Source: Evansella alkalicola (GTDB lineage: Bacteria > Bacillota > Bacilli > Bacillales > Salisediminibacteriaceae). From it: a DNA stretch of 64,000 bases. Each line of letters begins with the position of its first letter. Positions within the stretch are counted from its first letter, which is position 1. The notes below the pieces were generated by a model that did no database searches, was not told the DNA's origin, and saw nothing but the letters and a program-made list of their open reading frames with translations. Positions 34,228-42,835 of the stretch are shown here, piece by piece. The stretch spans positions 1-64,000 of the forward strand of contig NZ_JAHQCR010000010.1 of assembly GCF_019042735.1 (NCBI RefSeq), given 5' to 3'. The translations under genes and the position numbers were made by a program.

Positions 34228-34848
34228 TTAAATCGTCTCATCATGTTCTTGTTGTAGGAATGAACCATATCGGAATATGTGGGCAATAAGTAACATAACA
34301 GCCCCAATTACAAAACCATTAAAGCTAACATTTGAGATATTAAGTAGGAATATATTTGTAACAAACACGTACATAAAGAAATTTATTAGTAGATCACTAA
34401 ACAGTGAGTAGCCAATAAGTAAGTAGGCAATTTTCTTAATTCGCTGTGCATTAATGTTATTAAACGGCGATTCTTCTTTAATTGTGGAAATAACAATTTC
34501 TTGTACAATTAATAGACCATAAATAAATAATGGGAAATAGATAAATCCTAGTGAGATATAGAAGGTCAAAAATGCAGTTTTGGCACTGAATATTGTTTCA
34601 CTGATAGGTTGGAGTATTGAAAATGGTACTAGTGCAGAAAAAGAAGCACTGTTTGAAAAATCAAAACTCAATGACCAATGCCCAATTCCTTTTTCTACAC
34701 TAAATGATTGTTCGGGCATGAAACTTGCCCAGGTGATGATGGCTATAAATCCAATAAATAAAAAAATGTTTACTCCGATGACAAAGTTAAGTAATTTATT
34801 GATCTTCATGGCACTGCTGAACATTTTATCCTTATTCAAATGAATCAC
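34228..34848 (-). CDS. DUF2975 membrane protein (YoaS-like)
   Basis: A 206-residue protein with four predicted membrane segments (about 18-42, 80-115, 140-165 and 170-195), the usual DUF2975 layout. The start at 34848 (GTG, after AAAGGATC) is plausible; TTG 34839 and ATG 34824 are alternatives. Membrane DUF2975/XRE gene pairs occur widely in Firmicutes and resemble a membrane sensor with its HTH partner, but no signal is known. Confidence 0.75.
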   Translation of the reverse strand: MIHLNKDKMFSSAMKINKLLNFVIGVNIFLFIGFIAIITWASFMPEQSFSVEKGIGHWSLSFDFSNSASFSALVPFSILQPISETIFSAKTAFLTFYISLGFIYFPLFIYGLLIVQEIVISTIKEESPFNNINAQRIKKIAYLLIGYSLFSDLLINFFMYVFVTNIFLLNISNVSFNGFVIGAVMLLIAHIFRYGSFLQQEHDETI

Positions 34849-34960
34849 CGATCCTTTTAATTGTAGTTACTAATAATGATAAGTCAATATATAATGCTTT
34901 ACAATAAATAATTAATGATAAACATTAATTTAATGTATAAAGATGAAGAGTAAATATTCA

Positions 34961-34996
34961 TTTGTAAACGGAAGAACCGTCCCCATGTTCACAAAT
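34961..34996. repeat. REP-like element (GGGACGGTTC family)
   Basis: TTTGTAAACGGAAGAACCGT then CCCCATGTTCACAAAT. The ends TTTGTAAAC and GTTCACAAA are nearly inverted, and the middle holds the family core (ACCGTCCCC). Related copies are at 36303 and 37761, with a weak one at 401. Confidence 0.75.
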
Positions 34997-35075
34997 TTGC
35001 TTTGAAATGGTACATTGTGAATATATTAACAAAGTATTTTGGTGAAGCAATGACTAGAACAGGGGAGGATTCAAT

Positions 35076-35165
35076 TTGGTTTATAGTAAACTATTTAAAT
35101 TAGGAAAAATTGGGAGTATAATTATTAAAAACAAAATTGTCATGCCTGCAATGAGTACTAATTGA
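35076..35165 (+). pseudogene. Truncated NADH:flavin oxidoreductase (old yellow enzyme) remnant
   Basis: Only the first 29 codons survive. TTG 35076 with GGGGAGGAT upstream reads as an N-terminus of the form YSKLFKLGKIGSIIIKNKIV-MPAM, ending at TGA 35163-35165. That is the opening beta strand of the old-yellow-enzyme FMN barrel (family consensus close to NRIVMPAM). A full member needs 340-650 residues. The stop falls after N, not at a Cys position, so it is not a selenocysteine candidate. The next gene starts 24 bp later. The gene was likely cut short by a rearrangement close to a REP-like element. Confidence 0.75.
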
Positions 35166-35188
35166 ATTCTTGTGAAGGGGGAGATAAG

Positions 35189-36295
35189 ATGGCAAACATT
35201 ATGGATTACTTAGATTGGCGTGGAGATTTACTGTTAAGCCAAGTGCCATTTAATGAGGTAGATAACCTTATTCTTTCTCAAATGTCTTATGTAGATTTTG
35301 AAAAGATTGTACCTTCCCTAAACAGTGTAGAGACAATCACAATTAAGGAAGCATCAGAAATATATTTTTCAATGTACACAAAAGAGGAAATAGATGCCCT
35401 ACTTACCTTAACTAAGATGTCAGCATACCTCCTTAAAAAAATGGCGCAATGTGACCGATTTGCAAATCTGAAATTATCAAACTATATCAATATTATTGAT
35501 TCTCAAACACAGAAACAATTTTCTGCTATAACCGTCTACCTTGATGAAGATACAGATTTTATTGCATATCGGGGAACAGATAATACCATTGTTGGATGGA
35601 AGGAAAATTTTAATATGACCTTCATGTCCCCAGTACCCGCTCAAATTGAAGCTGTTTCTTACTTAAATGCGATCGGCCAAAAAACGCAGAAAAAGCTAAT
35701 AATAGGAGGACACTCCAAAGGGGGGAATTTAGCAGTATATGCGGCAGTCAAATGTTGTAGTAACATTAAGGATAGAATTTTAGAAGTTTTTAATAATGAT
35801 GGTCCTGGGTTCCATCATGATGTCATCTCTTGCGCAGAATACAAGGATATGATTAAGAGAGTGAAGACTATTATTCCTCAATCCTCTATCGTGGGGATGA
35901 TGCTTGAGCATGAAGAAGAATATGTCATTGTAAAAAGCAGTAAAAGTGTATTGTTACAGCATGATCCTATGTCATGGGAAGTATTAGGTAATCAGTTTGT
36001 TTATGAAAGATTTGTTACGAAAGAAAGCAGAATCCTCGATGGCACATTAAAAGCATTGTTGGATAAGATGGATGAATCTCAGAGGGGTCAGTTTGTTGAT
36101 GCTATGTTTATGATCTTCGATGCGACCAACGTGGAAACTATCGCAGATTTAACTCAAGATAGATGGCGGAAGATAACAGAAATAATAAAAGTAATTAGTA
36201 GTATGGATCAAGAAAATAAGAAGATATTAAAGGAAACTATAAAGCTGTTTTTTAATGAAGGAAATCGAATATATAAGGAATCAAAGCTAAAATAA
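35189..36295 (+). CDS. DUF2974-type alpha/beta-hydrolase-like protein
   Basis: A 368-residue protein. ATG 35189 follows GAAGGGGGAGATA. It carries a lipase-like nucleophile elbow GGHSKGGN (about 163-170) in an alpha/beta-hydrolase fold, the mark of DUF2974 proteins. The Asp/His partners are not obvious. It opens MANIMDYLDWRGDLLLSQVP, which is highly typical of the family, where this region forms a conserved helix. Probably a cytoplasmic hydrolase, substrate unknown. No signal peptide. Confidence 0.85.
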   Translation: MANIMDYLDWRGDLLLSQVPFNEVDNLILSQMSYVDFEKIVPSLNSVETITIKEASEIYFSMYTKEEIDALLTLTKMSAYLLKKMAQCDRFANLKLSNYINIIDSQTQKQFSAITVYLDEDTDFIAYRGTDNTIVGWKENFNMTFMSPVPAQIEAVSYLNAIGQKTQKKLIIGGHSKGGNLAVYAAVKCCSNIKDRILEVFNNDGPGFHHDVISCAEYKDMIKRVKTIIPQSSIVGMMLEHEEEYVIVKSSKSVLLQHDPMSWEVLGNQFVYERFVTKESRILDGTLKALLDKMDESQRGQFVDAMFMIFDATNVETIADLTQDRWRKITEIIKVISSMDQENKKILKETIKLFFNEGNRIYKESKLK

Positions 36296-36302
36296 TGTAC
36301 GA

Positions 36303-36375
36303 GGTATACGTAGGGACGGTTCTGTTGTTTACACCAATAAGGAGTAGGTACACGGAACCGTCCCTACGTTTACCT
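36303..36375. repeat. Paired REP-like element forming a large hairpin
   Basis: Two inverted copies face each other: CGTAGGGACGGTTC (36309-36322) and GAACCGTCCCTACG (36355-36368), perfect over 14 bp, each with a GTTTAC-like stretch beside it. It occupies the gap between the DUF2974 gene and the next gene. Confidence 0.85.
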
Positions 36376-36402
36376 ACATTTATATGGAGAGCGGGGATTA
36401 AA

Positions 36403-37764
36403 ATGAGGAAATATGTAGTAATAGTTTTCATGTTAATGTTTTTCCTTCACCCGATAACAAGTGTCATTCTTGCTAATTCTGGTCCGGTTTATTGGGAGGG
36501 GGAACCAGGACATAGTATTCTAAGTGTTGAAAAAAATTCTCCTATTATTGTACAAAAAGAAGAACTCACCTTTGATCTCGCAGATGATAATGCAATCGAT
36601 GGTAAGGTTACGGCATTATATGAGATGTATAACCCCACATCTGAACTATTAGAAGTAGCAATGGTATTCCCTTATATTGGTAATCTCCTTTACCTTACAC
36701 AAGATAATATAACTATAATAGCAAATGGCAAAATGATAGATTACCAGATGTTTATTGGGGATCGTTTAGACTCAGGAGATAAAGAAGAATTGTTTCACTT
36801 TGATAATATCGTCCATAGTATCTCAGGTGAGGTATATGAAGGAGAACACTTTACTAACAATCAAGTAGGTAACCTATATACAATTAAACCTATAGGACCG
36901 ACAGACAACACAATCACTGTTGATGTGAATTTTGATCTAGAAAGTGATAGTGAAGAAACATATTTTATTTCAAATGGATTTTATAGTTATGGCTGGTACA
37001 ATAACTCAATAGAATTGTCTACTAGGTACACAGGGGAAGATATTGAACTCTTTGTTATAGGGGAAGAAGATATTAACTTAAATATTCACGCTTATATTGA
37101 TAATAAAGAGGATATAGTAGATTATGAAGTTTTTACACAGCAAAAGGAAATACGTGATATTCTCCAAAATCTTATCGATAAACGTACGCAAGACTTCGAC
37201 GATATGATATCACAAGAACAGCTTTACAATCTCTACGCCAGTGCTCTTGATAACGACCTTTTCATTTACGGACATAGTTCAGAACAGGATCTATTTGAGG
37301 AAGCTTATCTTCAACGATTAATCCTTTTAAAGTATATAGTTGAATTCCCACCTAATCAGCTGCAGGAGGTGTCTGTTACCTATGAAATAACAGGAGAAAT
37401 GGATCGTACTGAAACTGTGGATCCTCTGTATACGTATGAATATATTTTTAACCCTGCAAATAACTGGCATGATTTTCATCAATTATCAATATTTATAACT
37501 ACTCCTGATCATTCACCATTTATTGTGAATAGCAGCATTGATCTTGTGAAACTAGAAGATAACATATATACGACTAGCGTAGAAGGGTTACCAGCTGAAG
37601 ATCTTTTCTTTACTTTATATTCAAAGGAAGAAGTTATAAAAAACGAAGGTCCTAGTAGAAGTATGATTGCCCCATTATTGAACTATTCTGTTCCTATCCT
37701 AGGAATCTTTAGTATTTTAGTAATTGGAGCCATAATCACTCGAAGATTGAAACGTCACCAATAA
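36403..37764 (+). CDS. Secreted, C-terminally anchored protein of unknown function
   Basis: A 453-residue protein with an N-terminal signal sequence (about 4-25), a long extracytoplasmic region rich in beta strands, and a C-terminal membrane segment (about 423-445) ending RRLKRH. ATG 36403 is chosen because a signal peptide follows directly; the frame runs upstream through the REP-like element, which is not coding. Opening motif NSGPVYWEGEPGHS may belong to a DUF4424-like family, but I am not sure. It is bracketed by two REP-like elements. Confidence 0.7.
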   Translation: MRKYVVIVFMLMFFLHPITSVILANSGPVYWEGEPGHSILSVEKNSPIIVQKEELTFDLADDNAIDGKVTALYEMYNPTSELLEVAMVFPYIGNLLYLTQDNITIIANGKMIDYQMFIGDRLDSGDKEELFHFDNIVHSISGEVYEGEHFTNNQVGNLYTIKPIGPTDNTITVDVNFDLESDSEETYFISNGFYSYGWYNNSIELSTRYTGEDIELFVIGEEDINLNIHAYIDNKEDIVDYEVFTQQKEIRDILQNLIDKRTQDFDDMISQEQLYNLYASALDNDLFIYGHSSEQDLFEEAYLQRLILLKYIVEFPPNQLQEVSVTYEITGEMDRTETVDPLYTYEYIFNPANNWHDFHQLSIFITTPDHSPFIVNSSIDLVKLEDNIYTTSVEGLPAEDLFFTLYSKEEVIKNEGPSRSMIAPLLNYSVPILGIFSILVIGAIITRRLKRHQ

Positions 37765-37790
37765 ACGGAGGGACGGTTCTCTCGTTTACA
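37761..37790. repeat. REP-like element
   Basis: ATAAACGGAGGGACGGTTCT followed by CTCGTTTACA. It starts at the stop codon of the preceding gene and has inverted GTAAAC-type ends, like the element at 36303. Confidence 0.75.
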
Positions 37791-37805
37791 ACACTAAAAA
37801 AATAT

Positions 37806-37845
37806 AGCCACCTCTATCAATAGTATTATAAGAGGCGGCTTTTTG
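37806..37845. terminator. Terminator between convergent genes
   Basis: AGCCACCTCT and AGAGGCGGCT form a 10-bp stem with one mismatch, followed by TTTTT. Confidence 0.8.
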
Positions 37846-37858
37846 TCTGTACTTCGAG

Positions 37859-38344
37859 TTATTGTACTGAAGTATTTTTCTTTAACATAATTTTCTCATA
37901 CAAATACTGAAAACCATATAACAAATAGGCCTTATAATTTATGTAGAAGAAAAATTGGAGATTATTTAATCGGTTTAAACGAATAATTTTTATCTTTTTC
38001 AATAATTCAATAAGAAAAAAAGCAAAAATAGCATCCGCAACAGCATTTAGTAAAAAGAACTTTTTAAAATTACCATAAGAATTTTTTAATAACCACATAG
38101 AGAGGGGCATGTATGGACCTATACTAAATGGTAGTTCGTCCCTTAAGAAGGATTTTGAATTATCATAAAACTTCCAAAATTTCCGTTTATTACCGTAAAT
38201 ATGGTTGAATATTTCGAAAATAATAATCATTATTCCTGCAGGGGAAAATCTTTTAAAATCTTTTTTTCCAATAAACAATAACGATAACCAAGGTATTGCT
38301 ATTAGAACTACATTAAATATAAAATGTCTTTTTGTTATTTTCAT
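37859..38344 (-). CDS. Hypothetical membrane protein
   Basis: A 161-residue protein with about four hydrophobic segments (near 8-25, 33-50, 70-90 and 95-120) and a basic C-terminus. The start ATG 38344 follows TTGAGGTGATTTA. It resembles the small multi-spanning proteins scattered in Bacillaceae genomes, but I do not recognise the family. Confidence 0.65.
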   Translation of the reverse strand: MKITKRHFIFNVVLIAIPWLSLLFIGKKDFKRFSPAGIMIIIFEIFNHIYGNKRKFWKFYDNSKSFLRDELPFSIGPYMPLSMWLLKNSYGNFKKFFLLNAVADAIFAFFLIELLKKIKIIRLNRLNNLQFFFYINYKAYLLYGFQYLYEKIMLKKNTSVQ

Positions 38345-38521
38345 AATTAAATCACCTCAACAATATTAATCATTCTCCATTAAATTATCCAAAATTAAAA
38401 ATTCAATCCTCAATTTATTAATTTGTACCGAAAAATTGCGATGTCTTGGTTCATCTCTAACAGCTGATATATGCTAAGATTATGAATAGAATAAACAACT
38501 AGGCTAGGGAGTGAATGTAGT

Positions 38522-39958
38522 TTGAGTAATTATACTAATATCAAAAAGAGATTTTTTATTGCAGGAGAATGGCTTGATGGTAGCAAATATCACGAATTGA
38601 AATCGCCTTATTCAAAAGAAACTATTGCCAAGGTACCTCTTGCTTCTGAAGAAGATGTAGATAAAGCTATCCAAGCTGCATTTGAGGCAAAGAGAGAAAT
38701 GAAAAATCTACCTGCTCACCAACGTGCAGACATCCTAGAAAATGTGTCAAAATTAATTGAAGAAAATAGAGAACAGTGTGCTAGAACGATTTCCATTGAA
38801 GCTGGAAAGCCTATAAAAACAGCTCGCGGGGAAGTTACACGCACCATTATGACCTATAAATTTGCTAGTGAAGAGGCGCGTAGAATTCCAAACGAAATGA
38901 TAAATATGGACGCGGCACCAGGAGGGGAAGGAAGAGTGGCATACAGTATTCGGGAACCTGCAGGTGTGGTAGCGGCAATCACTCCTTTTAACTTTCCGAT
39001 GAACCTTGTTGCCCATAAATTAGGTCCGGCAATTGCAGCAGGTAATCCAGTAGTTTTAAAGCCCGCTTCACAAACACCACTTTCGGCATATCTTATAGCA
39101 GAATTTTTCCATCGTGCAGGTTTACCAAAGGGTGGACTTAATGTTATTACAGGAAAAGGTTCTATTATTGGAAATTCCCTCGTAACAAATCCAAAAACAA
39201 GTGTCATTACTTTCACAGGTAGTCCTGAAGTCGGTCTTGCCCTAAAAGGTAAAGCAGGATTAAAGAGAGTTACTTTGGAATTAGGGTCTAATTCCGCTGC
39301 TATCATAGACAAAGATATTTCCGTTGAAAAGATAGCAGACCGCCTAATCACTGGGGCTTTCACGTATCAGGGACAAGTATGTATCTCTCTCCAAAGAGTC
39401 TTTGTTCATGAATCTTTGAAACATGAGCTTATTGATAAAATGAAAGAACGTGCTCTGAATTTAATCTTAGGAAATCCATTGGATGAAGCCACGGATGTCT
39501 CAGCACTAATTTCAGAAGCAGATACAGATCGAGTCATTGCATGGATTAATGAAGCTATAGGTAGGGGAGCTAAATTAGTTTCTGGTGGGAAAAAATGGGA
39601 CAATATTGTGGAGCCTACTATTCTAGTTGATGTCGACCCAGACACAAATGTATCCTGTAAGGAAGTCTTCGGCCCAGTTGTAACTATAAATAGTTTTTCT
39701 AAATGGCAGGATGCGATTGATGCAGTAAATAATTCAAATTATGGGCTACAAGCCGGAGTTTTCACAAAGGATATTTCGAAAGCCTTTCAAGCTTCAGAAG
39801 AGTTAGAGGTTGGAGGTGTGATGATTAATGATATTCCAACCTTTAGGGTGGATCATATGCCATATGGTGGTGTGAAACAAAGTGGATTTGGACGTGAGGG
39901 AATTAAGTATGCCATTGAAGAAATGACAGAAATGAAGCTTGTAACGTTTAAAAAATAG
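38522..39958 (+). CDS. Aldehyde dehydrogenase family protein
   Basis: A 478-residue NAD(P)-dependent aldehyde dehydrogenase. It has TPFNFPMNLVAHKLGPA, the Rossmann motif FTGSPEVG (about 226-233), catalytic Glu in LELGSN (about 251-256), catalytic Cys in GQVCIS (about 284) and EVFGPVV. Length and the opening FFIAGEWLDGS fit the lactaldehyde/succinate-semialdehyde group. TTG 38522. It is 18 bp upstream of ablB, likely co-transcribed, which suggests a role in lysine or amine-derived aldehyde metabolism. The substrate cannot be fixed. Confidence 0.9.
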   Translation: MSNYTNIKKRFFIAGEWLDGSKYHELKSPYSKETIAKVPLASEEDVDKAIQAAFEAKREMKNLPAHQRADILENVSKLIEENREQCARTISIEAGKPIKTARGEVTRTIMTYKFASEEARRIPNEMINMDAAPGGEGRVAYSIREPAGVVAAITPFNFPMNLVAHKLGPAIAAGNPVVLKPASQTPLSAYLIAEFFHRAGLPKGGLNVITGKGSIIGNSLVTNPKTSVITFTGSPEVGLALKGKAGLKRVTLELGSNSAAIIDKDISVEKIADRLITGAFTYQGQVCISLQRVFVHESLKHELIDKMKERALNLILGNPLDEATDVSALISEADTDRVIAWINEAIGRGAKLVSGGKKWDNIVEPTILVDVDPDTNVSCKEVFGPVVTINSFSKWQDAIDAVNNSNYGLQAGVFTKDISKAFQASEELEVGGVMINDIPTFRVDHMPYGGVKQSGFGREGIKYAIEEMTEMKLVTFKK

Positions 39959-39976
39959 TAGTTGGTAGGTGCTGAG

Positions 39977-40786
39977 ATGAAAAATCAATGGGACATCGAT
40001 ATGAAAAATGATCGTATTGTTGCATATTTGCCTAATCTATTTCAGGAAGAGGTTGATAAGTTAGTAGAAATGATCAAAAAAGATTCTCCTGGAAAGGTAA
40101 TCATTTATACGACAGATAAAGATTCTCCAAAGTTGAAGGATTGTGGATTAAGTCTTGAAGCACAGATGTCAGGTTTTTTTGCTGGAAACAATGCATATAT
40201 ATATACGTGTTACTTGAATGAGGAAAGATCTTTATCCAAATCTTCTTTGGAAAATATTGAAGTATTAACAGCCGTTCGTCAAGATAAAAAAGATCTGGCA
40301 ATCTGTTCTCATGACTATCCAATTTCCCTTATAAAGGATAATGAGTTTGAAGATCTAGCGAATCTCTATCGAAAGGTTTTTCCTGTTTATCCAACTAACG
40401 TGTACGACCCTACGTATTTAAGAGAATCAAAGGATACGAACTATATTTTCATCGTAGCGAAAGATAAAGGGAAGATTATCGGTGCTGCATCTGCCATGGA
40501 TACTGGTTATCAAAGCGCAGAAATAACCGATTGTGCTGTAGATCCAAATTACCGTGGAAAAAACATATTGCATTTTATTATAATGGAATTGGAAAACGCC
40601 CTTCTTAAACGAGGTATTAATAATGCTTTTTCTATTACTCGTGCAAAATCAGTAGGGATGAATATGACGGTAAAACGTCTTGGTTACCATTTTGAAGGAA
40701 CCTTAACAAATAACTGTATCATATCTAGCGGCTACGAAGACATGAATATATGGACGAAAAACTTAGTCAAAAATGATGGGTGCTAA
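39977..40786 (+). CDS. ablB: Beta-lysine N6-acetyltransferase AblB
   Basis: A 269-residue GNAT-family enzyme that acetylates beta-lysine to N-epsilon-acetyl-beta-lysine, a compatible solute. ATG 39977 follows TAGGTGCTGAG. The C-terminal half is the GNAT domain (IFIVAKDKGKIIGAASAMD, TDCAVDPNYRGKNILHFII), preceded by the N-terminal domain typical of AblB with QMSGFFAGNNAYIYTCY. Lysine 2,3-aminomutase, which makes its substrate, lies on the other strand 482 bp away. The genes are usually adjacent in one operon. Confidence 0.9.
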   Translation: MKNQWDIDMKNDRIVAYLPNLFQEEVDKLVEMIKKDSPGKVIIYTTDKDSPKLKDCGLSLEAQMSGFFAGNNAYIYTCYLNEERSLSKSSLENIEVLTAVRQDKKDLAICSHDYPISLIKDNEFEDLANLYRKVFPVYPTNVYDPTYLRESKDTNYIFIVAKDKGKIIGAASAMDTGYQSAEITDCAVDPNYRGKNILHFIIMELENALLKRGINNAFSITRAKSVGMNMTVKRLGYHFEGTLTNNCIISSGYEDMNIWTKNLVKNDGC

Positions 40787-40841
40787 AATGAAATGGAACA
40801 CCAAAACCCAAAAAAGCACGTTTAGGGTTAAAAAATCAAAA

Positions 40842-40879
40842 AAGAGGGCTGGACCATCTTGGGATGGTTCAGCCTTTCT
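40842..40879 (+). terminator. Terminator after ablB
   Basis: AGGGCTGGACCATC and GATGGTTCAGCCTT pair with one mismatch in each arm and are followed by TTCT. Confidence 0.8.
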
Positions 40880-40894
40880 AAATATTGCGCTCGA

Positions 40895-40940
40895 TCTCAC
40901 CAGCCGTCCGAGGAAAGGGAATGGACTCTAGTGAACACCA
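40895..40940. repeat. Degenerate copy of a Bacillus-type dispersed repeat (partial)
   Basis: CCAGCCGTCCGAGGAAAGGG resembles CAGCCGCCCGCGGAAAGCG, the right end of the repeat at 60383-60513. Only this end is recognisable. Confidence 0.4.
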
Positions 40941-40967
40941 ACAAAAGTTTTGTATTTTCAGGATAAA

Positions 40968-41240
40968 CTAAAATTTAAAGTAGTTTTTCTTCAATAGCTT
41001 TGGCTGATCCAACAGCTGCTGATAGCTGAAAACATCAGGGAGATTCTTTGTATCAATTAACATCAAATGATCTTCAATTTCATCAATGATATCATCTTCA
41101 ATGTAAACCATTTCGCAGTCTGGACAGCTAATGGACGGGACATGGGTCATTTTAATGGCACGACTCCCATCTGGCAGTTCCCAATAAGCTTTCTCCATCG
41201 ACTCGGAGGCATGCTTAGAGTGACACCATTTACAAATCAT
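40968..41240 (-). CDS. yokU: YokU-like zinc-finger protein
   Basis: A 90-residue protein with two CxxC pairs, CKWC (residues 3-6) and CPDC (about 39-42), forming a YgiT-type zinc ribbon. In B. subtilis YokU is encoded beside lysine 2,3-aminomutase, and the same order (kamA then yokU) is seen here with 27 bp between. Its role is unknown; a metal-linked or regulatory function for the pathway is only inference. ATG 41240 follows GGAGGTGTTTCC. Confidence 0.85.
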   Translation of the reverse strand: MICKWCHSKHASESMEKAYWELPDGSRAIKMTHVPSISCPDCEMVYIEDDIIDEIEDHLMLIDTKNLPDVFSYQQLLDQPKLLKKNYFKF

Positions 41241-41267
41241 GGAAACACCTCCTAATCAAAACATGAA

Positions 41268-42680
41268 TTAAGCTTGATTTCGTTTATTTTCCTGTTTCTC
41301 ATTAATACGTTCTAATTCTTTCTTCCACTTCCGTTCCTTCATCTTATCCCTTTTTCCACGCATATCCTTTAAAGATTGATGATTTAAATCTTCCTGATAG
41401 TTTTTTCTCCGTTCTAAACGATTTAAATTTTCTGGAACTAAATTAAACTTCTCGTCATTCATGAGAGCTGAGACACCTGCTCGTTTTTCACTCTCCTTTT
41501 CATAATAGGAGTAAAAATAGTCTTCCGCAGTGCCAGGCGTGTAATCCTTTGGTTCAGGATAAGATGTAATGACTCCTTCAAAGTTCCGCAACACAACTTT
41601 GTCGTGACTTTGTGAAATAAGGTAATTAGGCTGTAATGTTATTTTTCCACCACCACCAGGAGCGTCTACGACAAATGCTGGTACAGCATATCCACTCGTA
41701 TGGCCACGTAACCCTTCAATAATTTCTAAGCCTTTTGAAACGGGTGCTCGGAAATGTCCGATTCCTTCGGAGAGATCACATTGATAAATGTAATATGGTC
41801 GTACACGAATTTTCACTAAATCATGCATGAGTTTCTTCATGATTTCAACACTATCATTAATACCTGCAAGAATTACTGCTTGATTACCTAGTGGAACCCC
41901 AGCGTTTGCTAGCATTTCACATGCCCTTTTCGATTCTTCAGTAATTTCAAGGGAAGTATTAAAGTGCGTATTAAGCCATACTGGATGATATTTTTTTAAT
42001 ATATTACATAAGTTTTCTGTGATTCTTTGAGGGAAAACAACTGGAGCTCTTGTTCCTATTCTAATAATTTCAACATGATCAATAGCACGTAAATTTTTTA
42101 ATACATATTCTAAAATTTGATCATTTATGAGTAGCCCATCACCACCAGATATAAGGACATCACGGATTTCAGGGTGTTCAGCAATATAATTAATTGCTCC
42201 ATCTAGCTGTTTTTTCGGTACTCCCATCCCAATCTGTCCTGAGAAACGTCTTCTTGTACAGTAACGGCAGTACATGGAGCATTGGTTTGTGACTAGGAAT
42301 AACACGCGATCAGGATAACGGTGTGTTAAACCAGGAACAGGGGAATCGTCATCCTCAGATAATGGGTCCTCCAAATCATACTTTGTTTTTTGAATCTCTG
42401 CAGAAATTGGTACTGACTGCATCCTAATTGGACAGCGTGGATCATCAGGGTGCATTAAAGATGCGTAGTATGGAGTAATGTTTAATGGGATTGTTTTTGT
42501 TGAAATTCGCACACCTTCTTCTTCATCAGGTGTAAGGTTGATCACCTTTTTCAAATCATCTAAAGAGCGGATTGTATTCGTTAGCTGCCACATCCAGTCA
42601 TTCCATTTTTCTTCAGGAACATCCTTCCAAAGGGAAATATCCTTCCAATGCCGTTCAGGTTTGTATAAATCCATTTTCAT
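41268..42680 (-). CDS. kamA: Lysine 2,3-aminomutase KamA/AblA
   Basis: A 470-residue radical-SAM enzyme converting L-lysine to L-beta-lysine. The iron-sulfur cluster motif CSMYCRYC is at about 133-140. PLP-lysine lies in PGGGGKI (about 331-337). The N-terminal helices and RYPDRVLFLVTNQ are typical. With AblB it makes N-acetyl-beta-lysine for osmoprotection; with other enzymes it can feed lysine fermentation. The ribosome site GGAGG is present upstream of ATG 42680. Transcribed from the sigma-54-like promoter at 42725-42741. Confidence 0.96.
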   Translation of the reverse strand: MKMDLYKPERHWKDISLWKDVPEEKWNDWMWQLTNTIRSLDDLKKVINLTPDEEEGVRISTKTIPLNITPYYASLMHPDDPRCPIRMQSVPISAEIQKTKYDLEDPLSEDDDSPVPGLTHRYPDRVLFLVTNQCSMYCRYCTRRRFSGQIGMGVPKKQLDGAINYIAEHPEIRDVLISGGDGLLINDQILEYVLKNLRAIDHVEIIRIGTRAPVVFPQRITENLCNILKKYHPVWLNTHFNTSLEITEESKRACEMLANAGVPLGNQAVILAGINDSVEIMKKLMHDLVKIRVRPYYIYQCDLSEGIGHFRAPVSKGLEIIEGLRGHTSGYAVPAFVVDAPGGGGKITLQPNYLISQSHDKVVLRNFEGVITSYPEPKDYTPGTAEDYFYSYYEKESEKRAGVSALMNDEKFNLVPENLNRLERRKNYQEDLNHQSLKDMRGKRDKMKERKWKKELERINEKQENKRNQA

Positions 42681-42724
42681 AATGGTATCCTCCTTAAATT
42701 TTTACTACCTCACCTCTAATTTAA

Positions 42725-42741
42725 TGCAAGATCCATGCCAA
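42725..42741 (-). promoter_or_regulatory. Sigma-54 (-24/-12) promoter of kamA
   Basis: On the minus strand, TTGGCATGGATCTTGCA carries GG and GC exactly 10 bases apart, close to the sigma-54 consensus TGGCAC-N5-TTGCW. It lies 45-60 bp upstream of the kamA start, and the next gene upstream encodes a sigma-54 activator. Confidence 0.85.
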
Positions 42742-42796
42742 GTGTTGAAGCTAAAGGCTACTTAGGAAAAATAAGGTTTTGCATCGAATATATAAT

Positions 42797-42828
42797 GAAA
42801 ACAGCGCCGGTTTTTCGGCGCTGTTTTC
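42797..42828 (-). terminator. Terminator after the sigma-54 activator gene
   Basis: GAAAACAGCGCCG and CGGCGCTGTTTTC form a perfect 13-bp stem. It separates the activator gene from the kamA promoter. Confidence 0.9.
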
Positions 42829-42835
42829 AACCTAG

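Noticed and set aside
35163..35165. TGA as a third selenocysteine codon
   Set aside because: It follows the MPAM-S-T-N stretch of an old yellow enzyme, where no Cys is expected, and the frame after it does not continue the family.
36295..36402. 36-residue N-terminal extension of the secreted protein
   Set aside because: It runs through the REP-like hairpin; the signal peptide starts at 36403 and the extension would place a hydrophilic block before it.
38430..38460. Sigma-54 promoter before the aldehyde dehydrogenase
   Set aside because: A GTACC...TTGC stretch is present but the GG/GC spacing is off by one and the first G pair is missing.
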